Below are positions 55,841 to 63,570 of a stretch of DNA of 64,000 nt, one piece after another (the first letter of the stretch is position 1; each line of letters starts with the position of its first letter). The notes beneath the pieces were generated by a model. The model was given only the letters and a program-made list of their open reading frames with translations. It was not told the DNA's origin and made no database searches. Made by a program: the position numbers and the translations under genes. Source of the DNA: Paenibacillus polysaccharolyticus (lineage in GTDB: Bacteria; Bacillota; Bacilli; Paenibacillales; Paenibacillaceae). The stretch lies in assembly GCF_900102085.1 (NCBI RefSeq), contig NZ_FMVM01000017.1:1-64000 (forward strand). Direction: 5' to 3'.

Positions 55841-55909
55841 TTACGCTTCGAAGTTTCATCATTCTTATATCTTCGAAAATCAATCCTGCTTTGTCGGCTT
55901 GATAACGTC

Positions 55910-56560
55910 TTATTTGTTAACTTGGGACATAACTTCTTCTACGAAGTTATCCACTTTTTTCTCCAAACCTTCACCCAGTTCGTAACGAACGAAACGACGG
56001 ATGGAGATGTTTTCACCAATTTGGCTGATTTTTTCATTCAACAATTGGGAAATTGTTTTGTCTGGATCTTTAACAAAAGTTTGTTCCATCAGGCAATATT
56101 CTTCGTAGTATTTACCGATACGGCCTTCAACCATTTTTTCAATGATTTTTTCTGGTTTACCTTCGTTAAGAGCTTGAGCTTTCAAGATTTCTTTTTCTTT
56201 TTCCAACTCATCTGTAGGAACTTCTTCGCGTGTAACATATTTAGGATTAGCTGCAGCGATTTGCATAGCTACGTCTCTAACGAAATCCTTAAATTGATCT
56301 GTTTTACCAACGAAGTCAGTTTCGCAGTTAACTTCAACCAAGACACCGATACGTCCGCCAGCGTGGATGTAAGATTCTACAGCGCCTTCAGTAGCTGCAC
56401 GACCTGCTTTGCTTGCTGCTGCAGAAAGACCTTTTTCACGCAACAATTCAGCCGCTTTCGTTACATCACCGTTTGCTTCTTCCAGTGCTTTCTTACAATC
56501 GAGCATACCAGCGCCCGTTCTTTCGCGAAGTTCTTTTACTGCACTCGCATTAACTGCCAT
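55910..56560 (-). CDS. tsf: Elongation factor Ts
   Basis: EF-Ts is the nucleotide exchange factor of EF-Tu. From the ATG at 56560 (216 residues, [16 protein letters not shown]) it shows the N-terminal signature [19 protein letters not shown] and the second signature [16 protein letters not shown]. This is the short Firmicute form, lacking part of the C-terminal domain of E. coli EF-Ts. A GGAGGG site sets the start; the frame upstream to 56653 runs through the terminator after rpsB. Confidence 0.97.
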   Translation of the reverse strand: MAVNASAVKELRERTGAGMLDCKKALEEANGDVTKAAELLREKGLSAAASKAGRAATEGAVESYIHAGGRIGVLVEVNCETDFVGKTDQFKDFVRDVAMQIAAANPKYVTREEVPTDELEKEKEILKAQALNEGKPEKIIEKMVEGRIGKYYEEYCLMEQTFVKDPDKTISQLLNEKISQIGENISIRRFVRYELGEGLEKKVDNFVEEVMSQVNK

Positions 56561-56605
56561 TATAAATTCCCTCCAGATTAAGTATTGTACGTACACGTAC
56601 ACTCT

Positions 56606-56650
56606 AAAAAAAGGGCAGTGAGAGGTTATCCACCTACCAACCACCCTTTT
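56606..56650 (-). terminator. Terminator-like hairpin between rpsB and tsf
   Basis: AAAAGGG/CCCTTTT (56609-56615 with 56644-56650) and inner GGTT/AACC (56624-56627 with 56639-56642) are followed on the minus strand by seven T residues. Since rpsB and tsf are usually co-transcribed, it is probably a partial terminator. Confidence 0.7.
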
Positions 56651-56683
56651 CATTTAATTCATGAATGTTATGTTCGAAAACTA

Positions 56684-57382
56684 TTAAGCGGAAGTTTCTT
56701 CGCCTTGGTTAGCTTCGATAACGGCATCAGCCATTTTACCTGTCAGCAATTTAACAGCGCGGATCGCGTCGTCATTACCTGGGATAACATAATCGATCTC
56801 GTCTGGATCGCAGTTAGTATCAACGATACCAACGATTGGGATACCCAATTTGCGAGCTTCAGCAACAGCGATACGCTCTTTGCGTGGATCGATGATGAAC
56901 AGGGCGCTAGGCAGGCCTTTCATATTTTTAATACCGCCCAAGAATTTCTCGAGACGATCTTTTTCTTTGCGAAGCAAGATAACTTCTTTTTTAGGCAGAA
57001 CAGCGAAAGTACCGTCTTCTTCCCAAGCTTCCAACTGTTTCAAACGATCAATACGTTTTTGAATAGTAGAGAAGTTAGTCAGGGTACCGCCGAGCCAACG
57101 TTGGTTGATGTAGAATTGACCAGCGCGTTCAGCTTCTTCTTTAACGGAATCTTGAGCTTGTTTCTTAGTACCTACGAAAAGAATAGTACCATTCTCGCCT
57201 GCGATTCCTTTAACGAAGTTGTAAGCCTCTTCGACTTTTTTCACCGTTTTTTGCAAATCGATGATGTAAATTCCGTTTCTTTCAGTGAAGATATAACGAT
57301 CCATTTTTGGGTTCCAACGACGAGTCTGGTGACCGAAGTGTACCCCAGCTTCGAGAAGCTGCTTCATGGAGATTACTGCCAT
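56684..57382 (-). CDS. rpsB: 30S ribosomal protein S2
   Basis: S2 joins the small subunit late in assembly. From the ATG at 57382 (232 residues, [17 protein letters not shown]) the conserved stretches [11 protein letters not shown] near 17, [12 protein letters not shown] near 94 and [15 protein letters not shown] near 160 are present. The start follows GGAGGTGTGTGAAG. It has its own promoter about 130 bases upstream and is followed by tsf after a hairpin. Confidence 0.98.
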   Translation of the reverse strand: MAVISMKQLLEAGVHFGHQTRRWNPKMDRYIFTERNGIYIIDLQKTVKKVEEAYNFVKGIAGENGTILFVGTKKQAQDSVKEEAERAGQFYINQRWLGGTLTNFSTIQKRIDRLKQLEAWEEDGTFAVLPKKEVILLRKEKDRLEKFLGGIKNMKGLPSALFIIDPRKERIAVAEARKLGIPIVGIVDTNCDPDEIDYVIPGNDDAIRAVKLLTGKMADAVIEANQGEETSA

Positions 57383-57507
57383 CTTCACACACCTCCTAAT
57401 ATGGTTTTTTATTGTGTCCTCCGCCAGCATCATTTTTCGCTAAGACTCTCCATTAGGAAAGCACCCTCAACAAAATTAGCACAGCGTGTGTTTTAACACC
57501 GTTATCT

Positions 57508-57536
57508 AATATATCATAAGTGTCAGCCTGTTGCAA
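57508..57536 (-). promoter_or_regulatory. Sigma-A promoter of rpsB
   Basis: TTGCAA (57531-57536), 17 bases, then TATATT (57508-57513) on the minus strand. A leader of about 120 bases follows. Confidence 0.65.
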
Positions 57537-57592
57537 CATTTTCTAAATCTAAATTTTATAGTTTCATTACATCAAAAATAACCCATCTATCA

Positions 57593-57643
57593 TCAAAAAG
57601 AACCGTCCAGTCCGAGCATGTACGCTCAGCTTGACGGTTCTTT
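57593..57643 (-). terminator. Operon terminator overlapping the end of the MltG-module gene
   Basis: AAAGAACCGTC/GACGGTTCTTT (57597-57607 with 57633-57643) with an inner GAGC/GCTC pair is followed on the minus strand by five T residues. The ascending arm contains the last codons and stop region of the upstream gene (stop at 57626). It closes the che/sigD operon before rpsB. Confidence 0.88.
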
Positions 57644-58216
57644 GGTAATTTTGGCGATAATCGACTTAAAACTCTCACCCTTTTCAAGAGAGTACGTGCC
57701 CACTTGAATTTTTTTATTAATACCTTGAGACTTCCCTGCCTTGATAAAGGCTTGTGCATCGTCCACAATACCGGCTTCTTTCAGATTTTCGGCAACCATA
57801 ACCAAACTATTTCCAGAACGAACCTTAAATGTTACGGCCGGTCCATTAGGTTTAGTTGGCGTCACAGGTGTATTCGTCTTGGGTTGATCTGTCTGTGGCT
57901 GCATTGGTTCTGTCGGTTCTGCAGCAGAGGTGGTTTGCTGTGGTTTTTCAGCTGACTTCCCTTGCATCTGGTTGCTTTCCTGCTTTTTCTTTGACACCCA
58001 TTCGGCTTCAGTATATAACTCGTCCTGAGTACCAACCAGTTTCATATCCAGACTCTTTGCTGCTGTTTCCAATTGTTCTTTCGTCCAATTGTCACGTTGT
58101 ACCGGTTCCAAATTACTGTCAGACAGGGCTTTTTGCCCCACCGTAGCTAGTTGAAGCAAGATTGCTCCTGTAATCATGCCACTTCCTATACCAATCCACA
58201 AAGATCGCTTGTCCAT
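57626..58216 (-). CDS. Membrane-anchored protein with an MltG-like LysM module
   Basis: I do not know a named ortholog. The 196-residue protein has an N-terminal membrane segment (about 6-28), a polar Pro/Gln/Thr-rich linker (about 75-125) and a C-terminal domain (about 128-192). The pattern VTFKVRSGNSLVMVAENL, AGIVDDAQAFIKA and IQVGTYSLEKGESFKSII resembles the LysM-like N-terminal part of the lytic transglycosylase MltG/YceG. The catalytic transglycosylase domain is absent. It follows the SwrB-like gene by two bases and ends in the operon terminator. A wall-binding or assembly role is a guess. Confidence 0.65.
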   Translation of the reverse strand: MDKRSLWIGIGSGMITGAILLQLATVGQKALSDSNLEPVQRDNWTKEQLETAAKSLDMKLVGTQDELYTEAEWVSKKKQESNQMQGKSAEKPQQTTSAAEPTEPMQPQTDQPKTNTPVTPTKPNGPAVTFKVRSGNSLVMVAENLKEAGIVDDAQAFIKAGKSQGINKKIQVGTYSLEKGESFKSIIAKITKEPSS

Positions 58217-58218
58217 GG

Positions 58219-58800
58219 TCAGCTCTCCTCCCGCTCTGCAAGCTGCAGTATTAATTGCACCTCACCAAGCTGTATGCCTGTTTGTCTAGAAATAGCATCC
58301 ATAGACTTTCCTTCATCATGTAGCCTAAAAAGCTCTGTGTAACGATCTTTAATCGATTCACGCTTCTGATCTTTTCCTTGCTGCGGGTTATCTTGTAGCT
58401 CTGATGCTGATGCAATTTGTTGATTCGTTTCAGCCCTGACACTGTCCATGAGGCTTTGTGCTTGTAAACCCTCTGATCTCTGGCCCATTATGTTCTCTGC
58501 AGTGCTGAATTCAGTTGTCTTAACCTTTTGCTGCTCCAGCTGGTCAAGCCGTTGTTGTAATTCTTGAAGCTGTGACTGCATCCGATGATCTGCTGCGGTG
58601 GCTTCACCTTTGAGTTCAGCCACACGTTGAATAAGAGCATCGTTATCTTGTTCAATCTCTGTCATATAATGTTCAAGCGTTGACTCCATCTCCTGCACCA
58701 ACTGATGCGATGGTTGCTGTACTTTGTCCTTACGAGGCATTATGAATGCATAAGCAATTGCGCAAGCTCCTAATATGACAATAATGATCCATGGTGACAA
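58219..58800 (-). CDS. SwrB/YlxL-like membrane-anchored coiled-coil protein
   Basis: The 193-residue protein has an N-terminal membrane segment (about 3-20), a long Gln/Glu-rich coiled coil (about 35-95) and a C-terminal helix-turn-helix-like end (LFRLHDEGKSMDAISRQTGIQLGEVQLIL). This architecture and its place after sigD match SwrB of B. subtilis, which promotes flagellar basal body maturation. Sequence identity cannot be judged here, so orthology is an inference. The TTG start has an AAGGAGAG site. Confidence 0.7.
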   Translation of the reverse strand: MSPWIIIVILGACAIAYAFIMPRKDKVQQPSHQLVQEMESTLEHYMTEIEQDNDALIQRVAELKGEATAADHRMQSQLQELQQRLDQLEQQKVKTTEFSTAENIMGQRSEGLQAQSLMDSVRAETNQQIASASELQDNPQQGKDQKRESIKDRYTELFRLHDEGKSMDAISRQTGIQLGEVQLILQLAEREES

Positions 58801-58863
58801 ATTGCTTCTCTCCTTTTGTTACGACCACCCTCGGGCGCAAGCTTCCAGCATGTTTGTAGTCTT

Positions 58864-59178
58864 TTACATAGACAGATCAATATGTTTACCTTTGTAGGGA
58901 TGTTCAGCAGGTTTCAAGTGCTCCTGCTCATCCATCATTTCCCGTCCATCAGTCCCACTATGCTGGTCTCGCCCGTCTGCATGACCATCTCGTACCGAAG
59001 TATGCGATGTCTCAGCCATGGCTTCACTGCGCTGCCGTGCCTCATTGGCTTCTTTATTCGTCTGTTCGGCGAGCAGATTCTGGTCAGTAACCGGTCTCTG
59101 CTGGGCTTCACTTTGATATCGTCCCGCTTCACTCGTTCGCGGTACCGCAATCTGCAACTCCACTGCTTTGAAACTCAT
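58864..59178 (-). CDS. Small polar protein of unknown function in the che/sigD operon
   Basis: I do not recognise a named family. The 104-residue protein begins MSFKAVELQIAVPRTSEAG, a compact conserved-looking stretch. The rest is strongly polar (Gln, Glu, Asp, Arg, His), without membrane segment or Cys, and probably disordered. It has a clear ATG with GAGGTGA upstream and lies between the DUF342 gene and the SwrB-like gene. Its position suggests a flagellar or envelope link, nothing more. Confidence 0.65.
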   Translation of the reverse strand: MSFKAVELQIAVPRTSEAGRYQSEAQQRPVTDQNLLAEQTNKEANEARQRSEAMAETSHTSVRDGHADGRDQHSGTDGREMMDEQEHLKPAEHPYKGKHIDLSM

Positions 59179-59229
59179 ACGCTCACCTCACGGTTTCGAA
59201 TGGATTTCCTCAAAAGGATGTTGCTGGTT

Positions 59230-60639
59230 TTAAACGTACGGCACCATGGTAATATCTCCGTCCTGATAATAAAATGACATTCGGCTAACGGGATCTTTAA
59301 TAAATTTCGTATATCTGCCGATAACTATTTTAGAGCCCCCGTAGATCATCTTCAAAATATCAACACGAGCTCTGCTTGTATCTTCAAGTACCTTTTCAAT
59401 TTCCAAGATACGCATTTTCATTTCTTCACTCTGATGAAGAGCCGATTTTTGAGTTGAGTTTAATTTGATTCTCATCGCCATCTTGTCTGGCGTTAGTTGT
59501 CCTGCTGCAGCCAGTTGATCAAGTAGAGTCAATGCTTTCTTGGTTTTATCCAAGGAGTCCATCTGTTCTCTCATTTCTTTACGCAATTCATTCATTTCGT
59601 TTCGGAGTCTTGGTAGCACGCCAACCTCAATCGAGGTGACTGTAGACATCGTGTTACCAACAACACGCGCAGATACGTGCTCTCCGGCCTGTGTTGAGCC
59701 GCCAACGATAAGTCCTTTTGTTCCTGCACAGATTACAGCATGACCCGCACGTACATTGGAGTGCATAATACTTTGGGATACAAGTACATCTTCACCTGCA
59801 TCAACATTGCCTTCTTGAATGAATGTGCATTTCACATGATGCCCGGCATGAATTAAACCTTTGTTGTAACCGATGATGCCACCGGTAATTTCGATAGAGC
59901 CACCTGCCTCCAGCTCTGCTCCTTCGACACCTCCGACGACACGAATGTCACCTGCCGCTTTTACCTTAAAGCCAGTTAGTACATTGCCTCGGATCACGAC
60001 ATTACCTACAAAGTCAATATTTCCATGCTTATAATCGACATCACCATTGACTTCGTACACTGGAAATACGTTAAGCTTGTTTCCATCTGTCCTGCTCACC
60101 AAGCCGTCAATTGCAGCATACATCGCAGAACCGTCAGGACTGACAACAACGTTTTTTCCAACTTTGAATCGGGCTTCTTTTCCGGAACGAAAAGGGATTT
60201 CTTCACCAGTCACTGCTTTACCTGGTGTGCCATCTACAGGATCGATACGCTTTGCAATGATCTGACCACTGCGCACATTGTCTAACTGTATCAGCTCTTT
60301 GTAATCCACTTTTCCATCTTCTGCTTCAAGTGGCCGTTGCTCTCTGTCATCTTCTTTACCAATCAAAACTTGAATATATCCATCAATCCCTTGTACAGGA
60401 GAAACGCCTTCGGCTATCTTGCATTTATCTTTCAGGTAGGCAGACGGGTTATTCACAAATACTAGTAATGCTTCTCGCAATAGACCATGCTTAACGCCCT
60501 TGCTCTCCACAAATTGTTCAAGCTCTTCCGTGGTACAGGAAAAGCCTTCTTCTTCGTTGTAATATTCAAGATAAGCGATGCATTTATCATCGGATAAAAC
60601 AACGTTTAGTGATTTTTCCATAACAGTCCGTTGTGTCAA
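59230..60639 (-). CDS. FapA family protein (DUF342, flagellar assembly protein A)
   Basis: The 469-residue protein belongs to the DUF342/FapA family. An N-terminal domain (about 1-165) leads to a Gly/Val-rich beta-helix-like core (about 190-335, with repeated IRGNV, IRVVGGV and IEITGGI units). A coiled coil (about 345-445) and a short C-terminal strand end follow. Family members affect flagellar assembly or polar localisation in Vibrio; the role in Firmicutes is not established. The TTG start is set by an AAGGAGGAAG site. It lies 59 bases after sigD. Confidence 0.88.
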   Translation of the reverse strand: MTQRTVMEKSLNVVLSDDKCIAYLEYYNEEEGFSCTTEELEQFVESKGVKHGLLREALLVFVNNPSAYLKDKCKIAEGVSPVQGIDGYIQVLIGKEDDREQRPLEAEDGKVDYKELIQLDNVRSGQIIAKRIDPVDGTPGKAVTGEEIPFRSGKEARFKVGKNVVVSPDGSAMYAAIDGLVSRTDGNKLNVFPVYEVNGDVDYKHGNIDFVGNVVIRGNVLTGFKVKAAGDIRVVGGVEGAELEAGGSIEITGGIIGYNKGLIHAGHHVKCTFIQEGNVDAGEDVLVSQSIMHSNVRAGHAVICAGTKGLIVGGSTQAGEHVSARVVGNTMSTVTSIEVGVLPRLRNEMNELRKEMREQMDSLDKTKKALTLLDQLAAAGQLTPDKMAMRIKLNSTQKSALHQSEEMKMRILEIEKVLEDTSRARVDILKMIYGGSKIVIGRYTKFIKDPVSRMSFYYQDGDITMVPYV

Positions 60640-60698
60640 CGCAGATCTTCCTCCTTATTAGCCTGTCCACTCCCTATACGTATCTTAACTTCTGCTCT

Positions 60699-61487
60699 CT
60701 AGTCTTTACGCATCAGTAGATCTTTTTGTTTATCCAGTGTGCCGCGAAGCCGCAATATAGCTTTGGAATGTAGTTGGGAGATACGAGACGGCGAAAGAGA
60801 CATGACCTCTGCAATTTCACTTAAAGAAAGGTCTTCGTAATATAAAAGGGAGACGACCGTTCGTTCTTTCACTGTCAGCTTCTCAAGCCCTTGGACCAGC
60901 GCTTCTTTTAAATAAAATTCATTGACTTTATAATCCGGATTTTTGGCTTTTTCATCTACCATTAAAGACAGACGTGTCTCTGACTCTTCTTCCCGGATCG
61001 GATCTTCCAGCGAGCAGAGCGACATAACTGCCACCTCCTGAAGCATATGTTGAAAATCCTTTGTTGACACGTCCAGATACTGGCTCATTTCTTCATCACT
61101 CACAGAACGCAAATAGGTCTGCTCCAATTGCTGGTAGGCATCTTCAATCCGTTTGGCTTTTTCACGTACAGATCTGGGAACCCAGTCTCCTTGACGTAAT
61201 CCGTCGAGTATGGCTCCGCGAACCCTCCATGAAGCATATGTCTCGAATTGCAAGCCTCGTTCATAGTCGAATTTTTCCAGTGCATCAATTAGACCCATTA
61301 CCCCGTTGCTTTCCAAGTCATCTTTCGGAACGTTTTTGGGTAAACCAACGGCCAGACGGCCTGACACATAGTTAACAATATGAAGATATTTTTCGATCAA
61401 CAATTTCTTTGCTTCAAGATCTCCGTATTCTTTCCACTTTTCCCACAGATCTGAATGGTTCAAATGTGAAGCTTTACGCTCGTTCAA
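60699..61487 (-). CDS. sigD: RNA polymerase sigma factor SigD (FliA/WhiG family)
   Basis: Sigma-28 type factor for flagellar, chemotaxis and autolysin genes. The 262-residue protein has region 2 (LPKNVPKDDLESNGVMGLIDALEKFD, here cited by its DDLES and GLIDAL parts, near 55-75, and YASWRVRGAILDGLR near 85) and region 4 (LTVKERTVVSLLYYEDLSLSEIAEVMSLSPSRISQLHSKA, cited by its SLSEIAEVM and SRISQLHSKA parts). It starts at a TTG with an AGGGTG site, in the same place as in the B. subtilis fla/che operon. Confidence 0.96.
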   Translation of the reverse strand: MNERKASHLNHSDLWEKWKEYGDLEAKKLLIEKYLHIVNYVSGRLAVGLPKNVPKDDLESNGVMGLIDALEKFDYERGLQFETYASWRVRGAILDGLRQGDWVPRSVREKAKRIEDAYQQLEQTYLRSVSDEEMSQYLDVSTKDFQHMLQEVAVMSLCSLEDPIREEESETRLSLMVDEKAKNPDYKVNEFYLKEALVQGLEKLTVKERTVVSLLYYEDLSLSEIAEVMSLSPSRISQLHSKAILRLRGTLDKQKDLLMRKD

Positions 61488-61502
61488 TTGCTTTCACCCT
61501 CC

Positions 61503-61943
61503 TTATTTGTCTGTCAGGTGACGAACGGCCTGCGCCAACTCCTCCGGGTCCTTGGTCCGGACAAGTTTAGGCGGATCCAAGGGAGCAAATCCCGTTGGAG
61601 CTTTCGTCTCAGATGGCGGATGATTAGCCCCGGCGGAGTCGCTCTGTCCGTTCTTGAGCAAGTCATTCAGCTCTTGTCCATCGTCTTCGAGTTTGATGTC
61701 CACCTGTGAACCTCTTAGATCTTGAGTACCCTCTGAAGCATAACCAGATCCATTTTCTACATGAGGGCTAAACAATATGCCCAATCCCCAACGCAGACCA
61801 TATGCAAGAACATACCAGGCTGCGAATCCAATTAATCCGCGTATTAAACTGGTCATCAACACATTGCTGCTGAATGCTACAAAAAAAGTCAGAACGAATC
61901 CGACTATGCCTGCTCCAAGATTAATGCGGTAGTTTCCTATCAT
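61503..61943 (-). CDS. Small two-segment membrane protein between cheD and sigD
   Basis: I do not recognise this family. The 146-residue protein has two hydrophobic segments (LGAGIVGFVLTFFVAFSS and LIRGLIGFAAWYVLAYGL, within residues 8-55). A polar, Pro/Asp-rich cytosolic or outer tail follows and ends with a charged helix (DPEELAQAVRHLTDK). It starts three bases after the cheD stop with an AAAGGA site. In B. subtilis cheD and sigD are adjacent, so this is an added gene. Confidence 0.7.
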   Translation of the reverse strand: MIGNYRINLGAGIVGFVLTFFVAFSSNVLMTSLIRGLIGFAAWYVLAYGLRWGLGILFSPHVENGSGYASEGTQDLRGSQVDIKLEDDGQELNDLLKNGQSDSAGANHPPSETKAPTGFAPLDPPKLVRTKDPEELAQAVRHLTDK

Positions 61944-61946
61944 GTA

Positions 61947-62444
61947 TTATAATTCCTTTACACCCATTTGTACGCTGCGAATAGTTAAAAGTCCTGTCTC
62001 ACAATTCATTTCGATAGTTCGACCGTAATTTCCTCCTGTATCTTCGCCCAAAAGTGGAATTTTGAGCTGTTCCAACATTTCTCGACAGGAGTCTGCATTT
62101 CGCGGTCCGATTCGCATTGTATCTCCTGCACCCGAGAAAGCAAACATCTGCGAACCTCCGGCCATCTTAGATACAATTCGCGATTGAGACGCGCCCATTT
62201 TCAGCATCTTCTCAAGCAATTCTGGCAATGCTGTATCCGCGTATTTAGCCGTGTTCAAATTACCCTCCCGGGCAATCTCTGAACTCGGAAGCATGACATG
62301 TGCCATTCCAGCGAGTTTCAACTGTGGGTCATACATCGTTAGCCCCACACACGACCCTAAGCCAGTTGTACGGATTACGCCAGGAAGTTGAGCGATATTC
62401 AGATCCGCCATACCGACTTTAACGATGCTTTTGTCCTCAATCAT
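61947..62444 (-). CDS. cheD: Chemoreceptor glutamine deamidase CheD
   Basis: CheD deamidates receptor glutamines and binds CheC. The catalytic Cys is in GLGSCVGLTMYD (near residue 32), and the His is in LAGMAHVMLPSSE (near 49). The Thr of the triad would be in the following strand. AGGSQMFAFSGA near 95 is also conserved. The 165-residue length is typical. The ATG overlaps the cheC stop by eight bases, so both partners are translated together. Confidence 0.96.
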   Translation of the reverse strand: MIEDKSIVKVGMADLNIAQLPGVIRTTGLGSCVGLTMYDPQLKLAGMAHVMLPSSEIAREGNLNTAKYADTALPELLEKMLKMGASQSRIVSKMAGGSQMFAFSGAGDTMRIGPRNADSCREMLEQLKIPLLGEDTGGNYGRTIEMNCETGLLTIRSVQMGVKEL

Positions 62445-63063
62445 TGTCCAGTGGCACCCCTAGCGATTCAAAAATCTTTGCAAATGACGGCGGATCAGGA
62501 ATCAGGAAAAATTGCCCTTCTACTTGATCTCTACCTTCAAAGAAAGAAGTATCAATTAACAATGCCGCATCGCCCATCTCTCCAAATTGCAACAGTCCAT
62601 AACTAAGGATTGCTCCCGCCATATCAATTGCAAGCCCCGGCACCGTTGGGTACATCGATAACTTTGTGAAATCCGCCAGAGAAGACAGGTAAGATCCAGC
62701 CAGAATGTTTCCGATCTCAGATAGAGCTGAATGTTCCATTTCAGTGAACGCCAAACCTTCTTTCAGCTCAAAACCAGCGAGGCGGTTCAACAACAATTTA
62801 GCAGCCTCTGGTGTCATCATAAAGAAGAGATTACCAGGCGCTTCACCTTCTACACGAAGAAATATTGTGACTACAATGCGCTCATCACCACCCACTTTTT
62901 CAGCAATCTCCTCAAATGGAAGCATCTGAACGGTGGGTACGCCCATATCAATCGGTCTGTTAAGGAGTTGAGACAACGCCGTAGCGGCGTTGCCTGCTCC
63001 AATATTACCGACCTCTTTGAGCACATCCATTTGGAAACCCTCAAATCGGTTAAACATCTCCAC
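62437..63063 (-). CDS. cheC: CheY-P phosphatase CheC
   Basis: CheC dephosphorylates CheY-P and is stimulated by CheD. Both phosphatase signatures of the CheC/CheX/FliY family are present: LKEVGNIGAGNAATALSQLL near residue 15-34 and EHSALSEIGNILAGSYLSSL near 110-130, each with the Glu-xx-Asn pair. The length is 208. It starts at a GTG three bases after the cheW stop, with a GAGGG site. Confidence 0.96.
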   Translation of the reverse strand: MEMFNRFEGFQMDVLKEVGNIGAGNAATALSQLLNRPIDMGVPTVQMLPFEEIAEKVGGDERIVVTIFLRVEGEAPGNLFFMMTPEAAKLLLNRLAGFELKEGLAFTEMEHSALSEIGNILAGSYLSSLADFTKLSMYPTVPGLAIDMAGAILSYGLLQFGEMGDAALLIDTSFFEGRDQVEGQFFLIPDPPSFAKIFESLGVPLDND

Positions 63064-63066
63064 GTG

Positions 63067-63528
63067 CTAGCCCTCAACACTTTCCAGCTGCACAATCTCG
63101 CTTTTATTTAATACTTCGTTAAGGTTAAGCATAATCAACAAGCGGCCATCATCCAATTTTGCAACACCACGAAGATATCTCGCTTTCACGCCACCAACCA
63201 CTTCAGGCGGAGTATCGATCGAACTGCTTTTAATGTCGATAACATCATTGGCAGAGTCAACGATAAAACCAACCTGCATATCGTCAACACCAACAATGAC
63301 GATCCGCGTTTGATCTGTATATTCCGTTTCCGCAAGGGAGAAGCGTCCGCGGAGATCAATAACCGGAATAACAACACCACGCAGGTTGATAACTCCTTTT
63401 ACAAATGAAAGTGTTTTGGGAACGCGGGTAATGGGCATCATCCGCTCAATAGTCTGAACCTTGTCTACCTCAATTCCGTACTCTTCGGTTCCCAATTTAA
63501 AGACGATGACCTTCAACTCTTCTTCCAT
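63067..63528 (-). CDS. cheW: Chemotaxis coupling protein CheW
   Basis: CheW links receptors to the CheA kinase. The 153-residue protein is a single CheW domain with EEYGIEVDKVQTIERMMPIT near residue 15, KGVINLRGVVIPVIDLRGRF near 44 (the Asn-Leu-Arg-Gly signature) and IVIVGVDDMQVGFIVDSA near 75. The ATG has an AGGGAGG site. It follows cheA by 42 bases. Confidence 0.97.
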   Translation of the reverse strand: MEEELKVIVFKLGTEEYGIEVDKVQTIERMMPITRVPKTLSFVKGVINLRGVVIPVIDLRGRFSLAETEYTDQTRIVIVGVDDMQVGFIVDSANDVIDIKSSSIDTPPEVVGGVKARYLRGVAKLDDGRLLIMLNLNEVLNKSEIVQLESVEG

Positions 63529-63570
63529 GTAAAAAACCTCCCTATTCGATTTAAAACTCCATCACTATGC

